From Aestuariicoccus sp032586235 (GTDB taxonomy: Bacteria > Pseudomonadota > Alphaproteobacteria > Rhodobacterales > Rhodobacteraceae), in the NCBI RefSeq assembly GCF_032586235.1, contig NZ_JAWHTD010000029.1, positions 1-53,261 on the forward strand: DNA of 53,261 nucleotides. The letters run 5' to 3'. Both the position numbers and the translations under genes were made by a program. The notes beneath the pieces are model-generated. The model was not told the origin of the DNA. It searched no databases and was given only the letters and a program-made list of their open reading frames with translations. Below, one piece after another: positions 1 to 7,346 of this stretch (the first letter of the stretch is position 1; each line of letters begins with the position of its first letter).

Positions 1-77
1 GTCTTGCCGTGGTCAACGTGACCAATCGTGCCGATGTTGCAATGCGGCTTAGAACGTTCAAACTTTTCCTTTGCCAT
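1..77 (-). CDS. tuf: Elongation factor Tu, N-terminal fragment (cut by window edge)
   Basis: The complement encodes MAKEKFERSKPHCNIGTIGH followed by VDHGKT, the start of bacterial EF-Tu including the G1 P-loop (GHVDHGKT). EF-Tu is the GTPase that carries aminoacyl-tRNA to the ribosome. Only about 25 of some 390 residues are present because the window ends inside the gene. A GAGG element lies about 11 bases before the ATG. Rhodobacterales often carry two nearly identical tuf genes. The neighbour upstream here is an unrelated lipoprotein, not fusA, so I infer a copy outside the classic rpsL-rpsG-fusA-tuf cluster. Confidence 0.95.
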   Translation of the reverse strand, partial: MAKEKFERSKPHCNIGTIGHVDHGK

Positions 78-202
78 CGTACCAGATGCCTCGTGTCTGA
101 GGGGTCTTGCCCGACCCGGATTTCCATCGCGGGCCATGTATTGGCTTGCGGCGGGAAAATCAAGCGGCAGATGGTGCAGCGATGCGGCGGGCCGCGCCGG
201 CG

Positions 203-802
203 TTATCCGGCCTCAGCGGCGACGGGTTCCGGCCCTGCCTCGGGCGCCTCGCCCTCCGGCGCCGGGCCGAACCAACCGTCCTCGGCCTGCCTGCGCCGCA
301 GCCAGGTTTCCACCTTCAGCGCGGCATTGGCCGCAAGCGCCCGCATCTGCTCTTCCTTCGACTGCGTCAGCCCCGACCCGATCACCGTCTCGGGCGACAC
401 CGCTTCGAGCACGGTGATCAGCTGGGCCTCTTCGTTGAGCTTGCTCTGGCTGGCGTCGTCCCAGGCGGTGACCCGCAGGATCAGCGCCGACTTGGGGCTC
501 AGCACCAGCGGCACACCGGGCTGCGCCAGCACATAGCCCTCGACGCTGATCCCGAGGTGATAAAGCCGCGTGCCCTCGAACCGGCCGAACCGCTCTTCGA
601 TGGCCGCGTCGACGGCGGCGGTCCATTCTTCGGCCGTGGCCTCACGCGACAGCGGACCCTTGACGAGGTTGGGCGCCACCACCTCGGAAAATCCCAGCCG
701 GAAGTCGCCCAGCGGCTCGACCGGCTGGCCCAGCTGGCGCAGACCGTCGGCGCAGGCTGACAGCAGACACAGAACCGACAGGGACAGAAGCAGGCGGCGC
801 AT
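203..802 (-). CDS. Conserved lipoprotein of unknown function
   Basis: This is a 199-residue protein starting MRRLLLSLSVLCLLSACADG, a lipoprotein signal peptide with lipobox LSAC and Cys near residue 16. The open frame continues upstream to about 1129, but that extension has no signal sequence and overlaps the divergent P450 gene, so I start at the ATG just before the signal peptide. The mature part is mixed alpha/beta with a central strand-rich stretch (GISVEGYVLAQPG, SALILRVTAWDD) and an acidic, Pro/Ala-rich tail. I do not recognise the family. By location it should be a periplasm-facing envelope protein. It is divergent from the P450 across about 120 bases and lies upstream of tuf on the same strand. 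Confidence 0.75.
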   Translation of the reverse strand: MRRLLLSLSVLCLLSACADGLRQLGQPVEPLGDFRLGFSEVVAPNLVKGPLSREATAEEWTAAVDAAIEERFGRFEGTRLYHLGISVEGYVLAQPGVPLVLSPKSALILRVTAWDDASQSKLNEEAQLITVLEAVSPETVIGSGLTQSKEEQMRALAANAALKVETWLRRRQAEDGWFGPAPEGEAPEAGPEPVAAEAG

Positions 803-875
803 GGGCTGGTCCTTTTCGCGGTAACCGGGCTTTCGGATAGACCAGCGGCGGGTGCGGCGCAACGAGGCACCACCT

Positions 876-903
876 TTGCCCGCGCCGCCGCCGCCCCTAC
901 ATT
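876..903 (+). promoter_or_regulatory. Candidate promoter for the P450 gene
   Basis: TTGCCC and TACATT are separated by 16 bases, 24 bases before the P450 start. The start itself is preceded by a GAAAGGAG ribosome-binding site. A similar CCCTACATTG box occurs before ffh. The match is by eye and moderate only. Confidence 0.35.
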
Positions 904-926
904 GAGGATACGAAAGGAGCGCCGCC

Positions 927-2291
927 ATGACCGACCAGACCCCGATCCGCGCACTGCCCGCCCGCGTTCCGCTGGTGACCGAGCCGATGGGGCTCTGGGC
1001 CAGTCTGCAGGCGTCGCGGCGCAACATCCTGTCGATCATCCCCGACATCGCCACCCGCCAGCCGATGGTGTCGGGCAAGACCGGCGTGCGCTGGCACATG
1101 GTGATGGATCCCGGCGCGCTACGGCGCATCCTGCTGGAAAAGCTCGACGATTACCCGAAATCCGACGTCACAAAGAACCTTCTGCGCCCGGCCATTGGCG
1201 AATCGCTTTTTATTGCCGAGGGGGCGCATTGGCGCTGGCAGCGGCGGACCGCCGCGCCGGTCTTTTCGCACCGCAACGTGATGAACCTGGCCCCGATCAT
1301 GACATCCGCCGCCGAACGCTCGGTCGCGCGGGTAGAAGAGGCCGGACCGCGCGCGGTGAACTTCCTTGACGAGATGGTGACGACCACCTTCGACGTGATC
1401 TCGGACGTGACGTTTTCGGGCGACAAGGGCTTCGACCGGGCGGCGGTGCACAGGGCGATCGACGGCTATATCGCGTCCGCGGGCAAGATCTCGCTCTTCG
1501 ACATTCTGGGCTTTCCCGACTGGGTGCCGCGCCCGGGGCGGATGTTGTCGGCGGGCGGCGTGCGCGAAATGAAGCGCGTGGCCGATCAGGCCATCGAGGC
1601 GCGGGCCGAGCGCGGGCACGACGGCGTGCCCGACCTGCTCGACCTGCTGCTGGCCGGAGAGGACCCCGAAAGCCAGCGCCGCATGAACACCGCCGAGCTG
1701 CGCGACAACCTGCTGACCTTCATCGTCGCCGGGCACGAGACCACGGCGCTGACGCTTGCATGGTCGCTCTATTTGCTGGCCTTCGACGAGGCCGCGCAGG
1801 AGCGCGCGCGTGAGGAAGTGCAGTCAGTTCTCAAGGGCCGCCGCGCGGTGACCGGCGAGGATGCGCAAAAGCTGCCCTTCGTGCGCCATGTGGTGGACGA
1901 GGCGCTGCGGCTCTACCCGCCGGCGGCGATGGTATCGCGCACGGCGCAGGCCCATGACACGCTCTGCGGGCGCGAGATCCGGCCCGGCGACACGGTGATG
2001 ATCCCGATCTACGCTTTGCAGCGGCATCACCAGCTCTGGCAGGACCCGGACGCCTTCCGCCCCGACCGGTGGGAGACCGGCAAGCCCGACCGCTACGCCT
2101 ATCTGCCTTTCGGGGACGGCCCCCGCATCTGCATCGGCGCGTCCTTCGCCATCCAGGAGGCGGTGATCATCCTCGGCACCCTGCTGGCCAACCTGCGCTT
2201 CAAGGCGGTGCCGGGCAAGGAACCCGAGCCGGTGATGATCCTGACCCTGCGGCCCGAGGGCGGCGTCTGGCTCGAGACCGAGCCGGTCTGA
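927..2291 (+). CDS. Cytochrome P450
   Basis: This 454-residue protein has every diagnostic P450 element in order: the C-helix WxxxR (W102, R106), the I-helix oxygen-activation motif AGHETT (268-273), the K-helix ExxR (E325, R328) and the haem-binding loop FGDGPRICIG (395-404) with ligand Cys402. There is no N-terminal membrane anchor, so it is a soluble bacterial class I enzyme that needs a ferredoxin and reductase encoded elsewhere. P450s insert one oxygen atom from O2 into a substrate such as a fatty acid, terpene or aromatic; the substrate cannot be told from the sequence. The ATG has a good AAAGGAG ribosome-binding site. It appears to be a single-gene unit, divergent from a lipoprotein gene and followed by a weak terminator and repeats. 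Confidence 0.95.
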   Translation: MTDQTPIRALPARVPLVTEPMGLWASLQASRRNILSIIPDIATRQPMVSGKTGVRWHMVMDPGALRRILLEKLDDYPKSDVTKNLLRPAIGESLFIAEGAHWRWQRRTAAPVFSHRNVMNLAPIMTSAAERSVARVEEAGPRAVNFLDEMVTTTFDVISDVTFSGDKGFDRAAVHRAIDGYIASAGKISLFDILGFPDWVPRPGRMLSAGGVREMKRVADQAIEARAERGHDGVPDLLDLLLAGEDPESQRRMNTAELRDNLLTFIVAGHETTALTLAWSLYLLAFDEAAQERAREEVQSVLKGRRAVTGEDAQKLPFVRHVVDEALRLYPPAAMVSRTAQAHDTLCGREIRPGDTVMIPIYALQRHHQLWQDPDAFRPDRWETGKPDRYAYLPFGDGPRICIGASFAIQEAVIILGTLLANLRFKAVPGKEPEPVMILTLRPEGGVWLETEPV

Positions 2292-2316
2292 CCGGGCGGT
2301 CCGTCAGGGGTTTTTT
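2288..2316 (+). terminator. Weak Rho-independent terminator after the P450
   Basis: A short CTGAC/GTCAG stem that includes the stop codon is followed by GGGG and six T residues. The stem is only five pairs with a ten-base loop, so efficiency is doubtful. Confidence 0.4.
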
Positions 2317-2340
2317 AACGCCTTGTCAGACGCTTAAGAG

Positions 2341-2407
2341 GGTTTCGCAGCGAAACCGATTCGGCCCCCGTCGGGGGGCGTTTCCCGCGCATGTTTCGCA
2401 GCGAAAC
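2341..2407. repeat. Two copies of a GTTTCGC-N-GCGAAAC palindrome
   Basis: GGTTTCGCAGCGAAACC at 2341-2357 and GTTTCGCAGCGAAAC at 2393-2407 are the same odd-centred palindrome, with arms of 8 and 7 bases around a central A. A small GC-rich hairpin (CCCCCGTCGGGGG) lies between them. The pair sits in the 477-base gene-free stretch after the P450. It could be a tandem regulator site or a dispersed intergenic repeat; nothing in the window decides which. Confidence 0.6.
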
Positions 2408-2456
2408 TGTTTTTGTGAACAAATGGTTAACATCCGCAGCCCGGCCCGAATCCCAC

Positions 2457-2620
2457 GGCCCGCGCCCGCCCGTGGGATGGCGCCTCCCCATCCGTTCTGT
2501 GCACTTTATCCCGGCCAAGTCATTGCCCCGAACGAGCGGCGCGCCAACGCCACCAATGCGCCAGCCCGCCGGGACGGGCAGGCGCGGGCCGCGGCGGCCT
2601 GCGGTCTTGATTCCGCGGCC
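2457..2620. repeat. Interspersed imperfect inverted-repeat element, copy A
   Basis: Arms of 17 bases at 2457-2473 and 2574-2590 are inverted complements with one mismatch, enclosing about 100 bases. The element has a clear relative at 16559-16723. Shared blocks in the same order include CATCCGTTCTG, CTTTATCCC, AGTCATTG, GCGCCAGCCCGCCGGGACGG and CTTGATTCCGCG. Both copies lie between genes. It encodes no convincing protein, and I infer a genome-wide palindromic repeat (REP or MITE-like). Confidence 0.7.
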
Positions 2621-2643
2621 GAAATTCCGCTCAAGCAACATAC

Positions 2644-2783
2644 CCGCCCTTCCGGGCGCTTCGGCCGTCCCCTGGACGCCCGACCGCTTTCAGCGGCTCG
2701 CGCCGCCCTTCGGGCCGGGGCTCCGCCCTTCCGGGCGCTTCGGCCGTCCTCCGGACGCCCGACCGCTTTCAGCGGCTCGCGCC
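2644..2783. repeat. 61-base direct repeat, two copies
   Basis: The segments 2644-2704 and 2723-2783 are nearly identical, with about three differences around the middle (CCCTGG versus TCCGG). They are separated by an 18-base GC-rich linker. Each contains small hairpins such as CCGCTTTCAGCGG. The second copy runs over the stop codon and last codons of the cobalamin adenosyltransferase gene on the other strand. Confidence 0.75.
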
Positions 2784-3341
2784 CGGAACCCACAAGACGT
2801 CGGCTTTGCCGCCGTCGTTGGCAGTGCGGGCGGCGACGAAGAACCAGTCGCTCAGCCGGTTGAGGTATTTCACCGCCGTCGGGTTGACCGATTCCATCGT
2901 CGCCAGCTCCACCGTCATCCGCTCGGCCCGGCGGGCCACGGTGCGGCAGTGGTGCAGATGCGCCGACAAGGCCGATCCACCGGGCAGGATGAAGCTGCGC
3001 AGCGGCTCGAGCCCCGCGTTCATCTGGTCGATCTCTCGCTCCAGCCGGGCGACCTGGCTCTCGATCATGCGCAGCGGCGGATATTCCGCCTCGGCGTCGC
3101 GTTCCATATCCGGTCGGCAGAGGTCGGCGCCGAGGTCGAAGAGATCGTTCTGGATCACGCTCAGCCAGCCGTCCATCTCGCCCTCGGCATGCAGCCGGGC
3201 GACACCCACGACCGAATTGAGCTCGTCCGAGGTGCCATAGGCCGTCACCCGCAGCCCGTGCTTGGCCACCCGTGCGCCGTTGCCCAGCGCGGTTTCGCCG
3301 TCGTCGCCGGTCTTGGTGTAGATCTTGTTGAGAACGACCAT
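2769..3341 (-). CDS. pduO: PduO-type cob(I)alamin adenosyltransferase
   Basis: This 190-residue protein transfers the 5'-deoxyadenosyl group of ATP to cob(I)alamin or its precursors, giving the coenzyme form of B12. The N-terminal KIYTKTGDDGETALGNG is the ATP-binding signature of the PduO family, and YGTSDELNSVVGVAR and SAHLHHCRTVARRAERMTVE are the other conserved helices. Its start lies one base after the stop of the HIG1-like gene, so the two are almost certainly one transcript. The last codons fall inside a 61-base repeat. The PduO family differs from the BtuR/CobO family, which has a different P-loop. Confidence 0.93.
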   Translation of the reverse strand: MVVLNKIYTKTGDDGETALGNGARVAKHGLRVTAYGTSDELNSVVGVARLHAEGEMDGWLSVIQNDLFDLGADLCRPDMERDAEAEYPPLRMIESQVARLEREIDQMNAGLEPLRSFILPGGSALSAHLHHCRTVARRAERMTVELATMESVNPTAVKYLNRLSDWFFVAARTANDGGKADVLWVPGASR

Positions 3342-3342
3342 G

Positions 3343-3546
3343 TCAGTTGCCCCCCCGGATCCAGACGAAAAGCAGGATCAGCAGCACCGCGACGAACTGG
3401 GCGATGATCCGCCAGCGCATCGCCTTGTTGGCGTATTTCTTGTTGAACGCCCCGCCCTTGGCGAAGCTTCCGATGCCGAAGAGCAGAACGCCCACGACGG
3501 CAAGCATGGCGATGGCCATGACGATGAACAGCGGATCCTGTAGCAC
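3343..3546 (-). CDS. Twin-transmembrane protein, HIG1-domain-like
   Basis: This 67-residue protein has two membrane helices (residues about 5-25 and 45-63) separated by a basic hydrophilic loop, FAKGGAFNKKYANKAMRWR, typical of HIG_1_N / twin transmembrane proteins. I chose the GTG at 3544-3546 because an AAGGGGG ribosome-binding site sits six bases before it; the open frame goes on upstream without one. Eukaryotic relatives associate with respiratory complexes. The bacterial role is poorly defined, and I infer inner-membrane location only. One base separates its stop from the cobalamin adenosyltransferase start. Confidence 0.8.
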   Translation of the reverse strand: MLQDPLFIVMAIAMLAVVGVLLFGIGSFAKGGAFNKKYANKAMRWRIIAQFVAVLLILLFVWIRGGN

Positions 3547-3907
3547 GAGATGCCCCCTTTGGTCCTTTGACCGCCCACATAGCGGTCGGCGGGCGAAAAG
3601 CGAAGGGTGGTTCCGGGAAAATCGCTCGACGCCGCGGGCAAAAACCAAACCATATCTCCCGATGCGGGCCATGACAGATACCGGCAGTGCGAAGCGCTGT
3701 CCAACATCGGATCCCGCGACGTCGTCCGCCCGTTCCCGCCAAGGCCGGTGCCTTCGCGACGGGGTACAAGAAACCCGACGCCCAGGTCCCTCACGTATGA
3801 GGTTGCGGCTCTATCAGCCGATGGCCGCACCGAAACCGCCTGCCGTTAACTATTCTCTAACCGTGACGCGCGAACCCTCGGCCTGATCAGTCCGAAAAGG
3901 GGCCGCC
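3547..3907. other. Gene-free stretch between the HIG1-like gene and comM
   Basis: This 361-base divergent intergenic region carries the promoters of both flanking units, but I see no clear -35/-10 pair. Short open frames here have no ribosome-binding sites and low-complexity translations. No tRNA or strong hairpin was seen. Confidence 0.5.
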
Positions 3908-5422
3908 ATGGCCGCGCAGGCCTATACAGTCGCGTTCGAGGGGGTCGAGGCCCGCCCGGTCGAGGTGCAATGCGCCGTCACGCCCGGGCTGCCGGCCTTT
4001 TCCATCGTCGGCCTGCCCGACAAGGCGGTGTCCGAGGCGCGCGACCGCGTGCGCTCGGCCCTGACGTCGCTTGGCATCGCCTTGCCGTCGAAACGCATCA
4101 CGGTGAACCTGTCCCCCGCCGACCTGCCCAAGGAGGGCTCGCATTTCGATCTGCCCATCGCCATCGGGCTGCTGGCCGCGCTCGATATCGTGCCGCCCGA
4201 CGCCATCGCCGAAACCGTGGCCCTGGGCGAATTGTCGCTCGACGGCACGCTGGTGCCGGTCATGGGCGCCCTGCCGGCCGCCATGTCGGCGGCAGAGGCC
4301 GACCGCGCGCTGCTCTGCCCCAGCGCCTGCGGGGCCGAGGCCGCCTGGGTCGGATCGTGCCGCGTGATCGCCGCCGCCAACCTGATGCAGGTGGTCCAGC
4401 ATTTTTCCGGCCAATCGGTCCTGGCGCCCTGCACCCCCGGAGAGGTCACGCCCGAACCGTCGCATCGCGATCTGCGCGACGTCAAAGGCCAGGAGCGCGC
4501 CAAGCGGGCGCTTGAAATCGCCGCGGCCGGGCGGCACCACCTGATGTTCGTCGGCGCGCCGGGGGCGGGCAAATCCATGCTGGCCGCGCGCCTGCCCGGC
4601 ATCCTGCCGCCGCTCTCCCCGACCGAGGCGCTGGAAACCTCGATGATCCACTCGCTGGCAGGCCTGCTCGACGAAGGCGGCATCTCGCGCATCCGCCCGT
4701 TTCGCGAACCGCACCACACCGCGTCGATGGCGGCCATCGTCGGCGGCGGGCGCGGCGCGAAACCGGGCGAGATCAGCCTGTCGCACAACGGCGTGCTCTT
4801 CATGGACGAATTCCCCGAATTCGCCCGCACGGTGCTGGAAACCCTGCGCCAGCCCATCGAAACCGGCGAGGTCATGGTCGCCCGCGCCAATGCCCATGTG
4901 CGCTATCCCTGCCGGTTCATGCTGGTGGCCGCGGCCAACCCGTGCAAATGCGGCTATCTGACGGACCCCGCCCGCGCTTGTTCGCGCGCGCCGCTCTGCG
5001 GCGAGGATTACATGGGCCGTATCTCGGGTCCGCTGATGGACCGGTTCGACCTTCGGGTCGAGGTGCCGCCGGTGGCCTTTGCCGACCTCGATCTGCCCCC
5101 CTCCGGCGACAGTTCCGAAACCGTGGCTACCCGCGTGGCCGCCGCGCGGGCGGTGCAGAGCGACCGTTTTTCCGGCCATCCGGGCCTGCGCACCAATGCG
5201 GATGCCGAGGGCCGGATCCTCGACGATATCGCCGCGCCCGACACCGAGAGCCGCGAGCTGCTGACCCGGGCCGCCGACCTCTTCGGCCTGACCGCGCGCG
5301 GCTATCACCGCGTGCTGCGGCTGGCCCGCACCATCGCCGACCTCGACGAAAGCCCGTCCGTCCGCCGCCCCCATGTCGCTGAGGCCCTCGGCTATCGCCT
5401 CATGTCCGCCCGCGACGGCTGA
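3908..5422 (+). CDS. comM: YifB/ComM-family Mg-chelatase-like AAA+ ATPase
   Basis: This 504-residue protein has the ComM layout: an N-terminal Lon-S5-like domain (residues 1-170, with VNLSPADLPKEGSHFDLPIA), a central AAA+ Mg-chelatase domain with Walker A GAPGAGKS (216-223) and Walker B VLFMDE (296-301), and a C-terminal Mg_chelatase_C domain with CKCGY and RGYHRVLRLARTIADL. In other bacteria ComM is a hexameric helicase that extends branch migration during integration of DNA taken up by transformation. The start ATG follows AAAAGGGG. It stands alone and converges on the esterase gene. Confidence 0.95.
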   Translation: MAAQAYTVAFEGVEARPVEVQCAVTPGLPAFSIVGLPDKAVSEARDRVRSALTSLGIALPSKRITVNLSPADLPKEGSHFDLPIAIGLLAALDIVPPDAIAETVALGELSLDGTLVPVMGALPAAMSAAEADRALLCPSACGAEAAWVGSCRVIAAANLMQVVQHFSGQSVLAPCTPGEVTPEPSHRDLRDVKGQERAKRALEIAAAGRHHLMFVGAPGAGKSMLAARLPGILPPLSPTEALETSMIHSLAGLLDEGGISRIRPFREPHHTASMAAIVGGGRGAKPGEISLSHNGVLFMDEFPEFARTVLETLRQPIETGEVMVARANAHVRYPCRFMLVAAANPCKCGYLTDPARACSRAPLCGEDYMGRISGPLMDRFDLRVEVPPVAFADLDLPPSGDSSETVATRVAAARAVQSDRFSGHPGLRTNADAEGRILDDIAAPDTESRELLTRAADLFGLTARGYHRVLRLARTIADLDESPSVRRPHVAEALGYRLMSARDG

Positions 5423-5436
5423 GCGCTGCGCCGTAG

Positions 5437-5456
5437 GGTGCGCCTTCAGGCGCACC
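5437..5456. repeat. Perfect 9-bp hairpin between convergent genes
   Basis: GGTGCGCCT, TC, AGGCGCACC forms a nine-pair stem with a two-base loop in the 39-base gap between comM and the esterase. Neither strand has a T tract, so it is not a classic intrinsic terminator. It may act as a 3'-end stabiliser or be one copy of a dispersed palindrome. Confidence 0.5.
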
Positions 5457-5461
5457 GCCCC

Positions 5462-6349
5462 TCAGCCCCCAAGCCCGTCCATCCAGCCCGCCAGGCCCCG
5501 CAAGGTCGCCTTGGCCTCGGGCAGCACATTGTGAAAGAGCGGCCAGACATGCGGAACGTTTCGCTCGATGCTCAGCACGCTTTCCACCTCTTGCGCTTGC
5601 AGCCTTGCGTGCATCCGAACCGCATCGTCACGAAGGATCTCGGTGTCCCCCACGGTCATCCACACAGGCGGCGCACCCTTGAACGCCCCGAAAAGCGGCG
5701 AGGCGCGAGGATCCTCCGGGTTCTGTCCGGCCAGGAACATCTCGATCATTTGCCCGATCCGGCCCGCCGGCAGCACGTTGTCGCACTCGGCATTTTCCGT
5801 CACCGACGGGGCGGAAAAGGTCATGTCCGTCAGCGGCGAAAAGGCAAAGACCCCCAAGGGCTTGTCCAACCCCTGCCTGAGCACCTCATGCAGCGCCGCC
5901 AGCGCCAGCCCGCCACCGGCGCTGTCGCCGCCGAGAATAACGTCATGCTCACCCCGCAACGCGCGGTAACAGGCCAGCGCATCCTCGATCTGGGCCGGGA
6001 ACGGATGCTCGGGCGCAAGCCGGTAATCCGGCAGACAGGCCGCCCGCCCGGTCAGCGCCGACAGTTTCGCAAGCATGGCCCGATGCGTGTCCGACGACCC
6101 AAAGACATAGGCCCCGCCGTGCAGGTAAAGGATCACCGGCCCGCCGCCGGCCGCGCCTCTGGCGCTGACCCATTGCACCGGCACACCCGCCAGCGCGTCA
6201 CGGCGATACACCGTCCCGCGCGGCGCGTGAAAATAAAGCCGCGACTTCAGCTCGAACGCCCGCCGCAGCCGATCCGGCGCCTGGCGCGCCAGCGCCGGCT
6301 TTTCGATCCAACGCAGCTGCCTGTTAAGAAGCGCGAGCTGCCAGCTCAC
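5462..6349 (-). CDS. Alpha/beta hydrolase, HSL-type (family IV) esterase
   Basis: This 295-residue protein has the hormone-sensitive-lipase signature: the oxyanion-hole motif HGGAY (77-81), the nucleophile elbow GDSAGG (141-146, Ser143), an Asp in GDTEILRDDA and a His in NVPHVWPLF completing the triad. It should hydrolyse short-chain esters; no signal peptide is seen, so it is cytoplasmic. The GTG start overlaps the gshB stop in a GTGA, indicating translational coupling to glutathione synthetase. The substrate is unknown. Confidence 0.9.
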   Translation of the reverse strand: MSWQLALLNRQLRWIEKPALARQAPDRLRRAFELKSRLYFHAPRGTVYRRDALAGVPVQWVSARGAAGGGPVILYLHGGAYVFGSSDTHRAMLAKLSALTGRAACLPDYRLAPEHPFPAQIEDALACYRALRGEHDVILGGDSAGGGLALAALHEVLRQGLDKPLGVFAFSPLTDMTFSAPSVTENAECDNVLPAGRIGQMIEMFLAGQNPEDPRASPLFGAFKGAPPVWMTVGDTEILRDDAVRMHARLQAQEVESVLSIERNVPHVWPLFHNVLPEAKATLRGLAGWMDGLGG

Positions 6350-7281
6350 GCCCGCCGCGCCTCGATGGCTTCCCAGATCTTCGCCGCGATGTTGACCTCG
6401 TCAAAACGCTCCAGCTCCTGGATGCCGGTGGGCGAGGTGACGTTGATCTCGGTCAGATAGTCCCCGATCACGTCGATCCCCACGAACACCTGCCCCTTTT
6501 CGCGCAAAAGCGGACCGATGGCCGCACAGATCTCACGGTCGCGCGCACTCAGCGCCACCTTCTCGGCGCGCCCGCCCACATGCATGTTCGACCGCGTCTC
6601 GCCCGCCGCCGGCACCCGGTTGATCGCCCCCACCGGCTCGCCATCCACGAGGATCACTCGCTTGTCGCCGTTTTCCACCGCCGGCAGGAATTTCTGCACG
6701 ATCAGCGGCTCGCGCGAAAAGGTGGTGAACAGCTCGTAGAGCGAGCTGAGGTTCCGGTCGTTCCGATCCAGCCGGAACACCCCCGCTCCGCCATTGCCGT
6801 AAAGCGGCTTGAGGATGATGTCGCCATGCTTGGCCTTGAAGGCGCGGATCGTGTCCAGATCGCGCGCGATAGTCGTCGGCGGCGTCAGATCCGGAAAGTC
6901 GAGCACCAGCAGTTTCTCGGGGTAATTGCGCACCCAGAACGGGTCGTTCACGACCAGAGTGCCCGGGGCCAGACGGTCCAGCAGATGGGTGCTGGTGATG
7001 TAATGCATGTCGAAGGGCGGGTCCTGGCGCAGCCAGACCACATCGAAATCCGCCAGATCCACGCTGCGCATCTCACCCAGCTGGGCATGATCCCCCTGCA
7101 CCCGCCGAACCCGCAGATCCTGCCCGCGGGCGGTGATCCGCCCTTCCTCGAACGCCAACTGGTCCGGTTCGTAATAGAACAGCTCATGCCCACGCGCCTG
7201 CGCCTCTTCGGCCAGCCGGAACGTGCTGTCCGCGGCAATGTCGACCGCGCCGATCGGGTCCATCTGGAATGCAATCTTCAT
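6346..7281 (-). CDS. gshB: Glutathione synthetase
   Basis: This 311-residue ATP-grasp ligase joins gamma-glutamylcysteine and glycine, the last step of glutathione synthesis. It begins MKIAFQMDPIGAVDIAADST, the conserved GSH-S N-terminus, and contains the ATP-grasp elements GDIILKPLYGNGGAGVFR and FVGIDVIGDYLTEINVTSPT near the C-terminus. The start is fixed by an AAGGAG ribosome-binding site seven bases upstream. It overlaps the esterase by four bases. YraN lies upstream on the same strand after a 65-base gap. Confidence 0.96.
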   Translation of the reverse strand: MKIAFQMDPIGAVDIAADSTFRLAEEAQARGHELFYYEPDQLAFEEGRITARGQDLRVRRVQGDHAQLGEMRSVDLADFDVVWLRQDPPFDMHYITSTHLLDRLAPGTLVVNDPFWVRNYPEKLLVLDFPDLTPPTTIARDLDTIRAFKAKHGDIILKPLYGNGGAGVFRLDRNDRNLSSLYELFTTFSREPLIVQKFLPAVENGDKRVILVDGEPVGAINRVPAAGETRSNMHVGGRAEKVALSARDREICAAIGPLLREKGQVFVGIDVIGDYLTEINVTSPTGIQELERFDEVNIAAKIWEAIEARRA

Positions 7282-7346
7282 GGGGCCTCTCCTTGGTGCC
7301 CCGGATAAATGGCGCAAGCGCAGCGCCGGTGCAATGCCGCAGAGTT

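Noticed and set aside
78..202. Possible tRNA upstream of tuf
   Set aside because: I could not form an acceptor stem, D and T arms with the conserved bases in this stretch.
803..1129. Upstream extension of the lipoprotein at 203-802
   Set aside because: The extension would precede a clear signal peptide and overlap the divergent P450 gene.
3887..5455. 522-codon minus-strand open frame
   Set aside because: It is antisense to comM; no ribosome-binding site or motifs.
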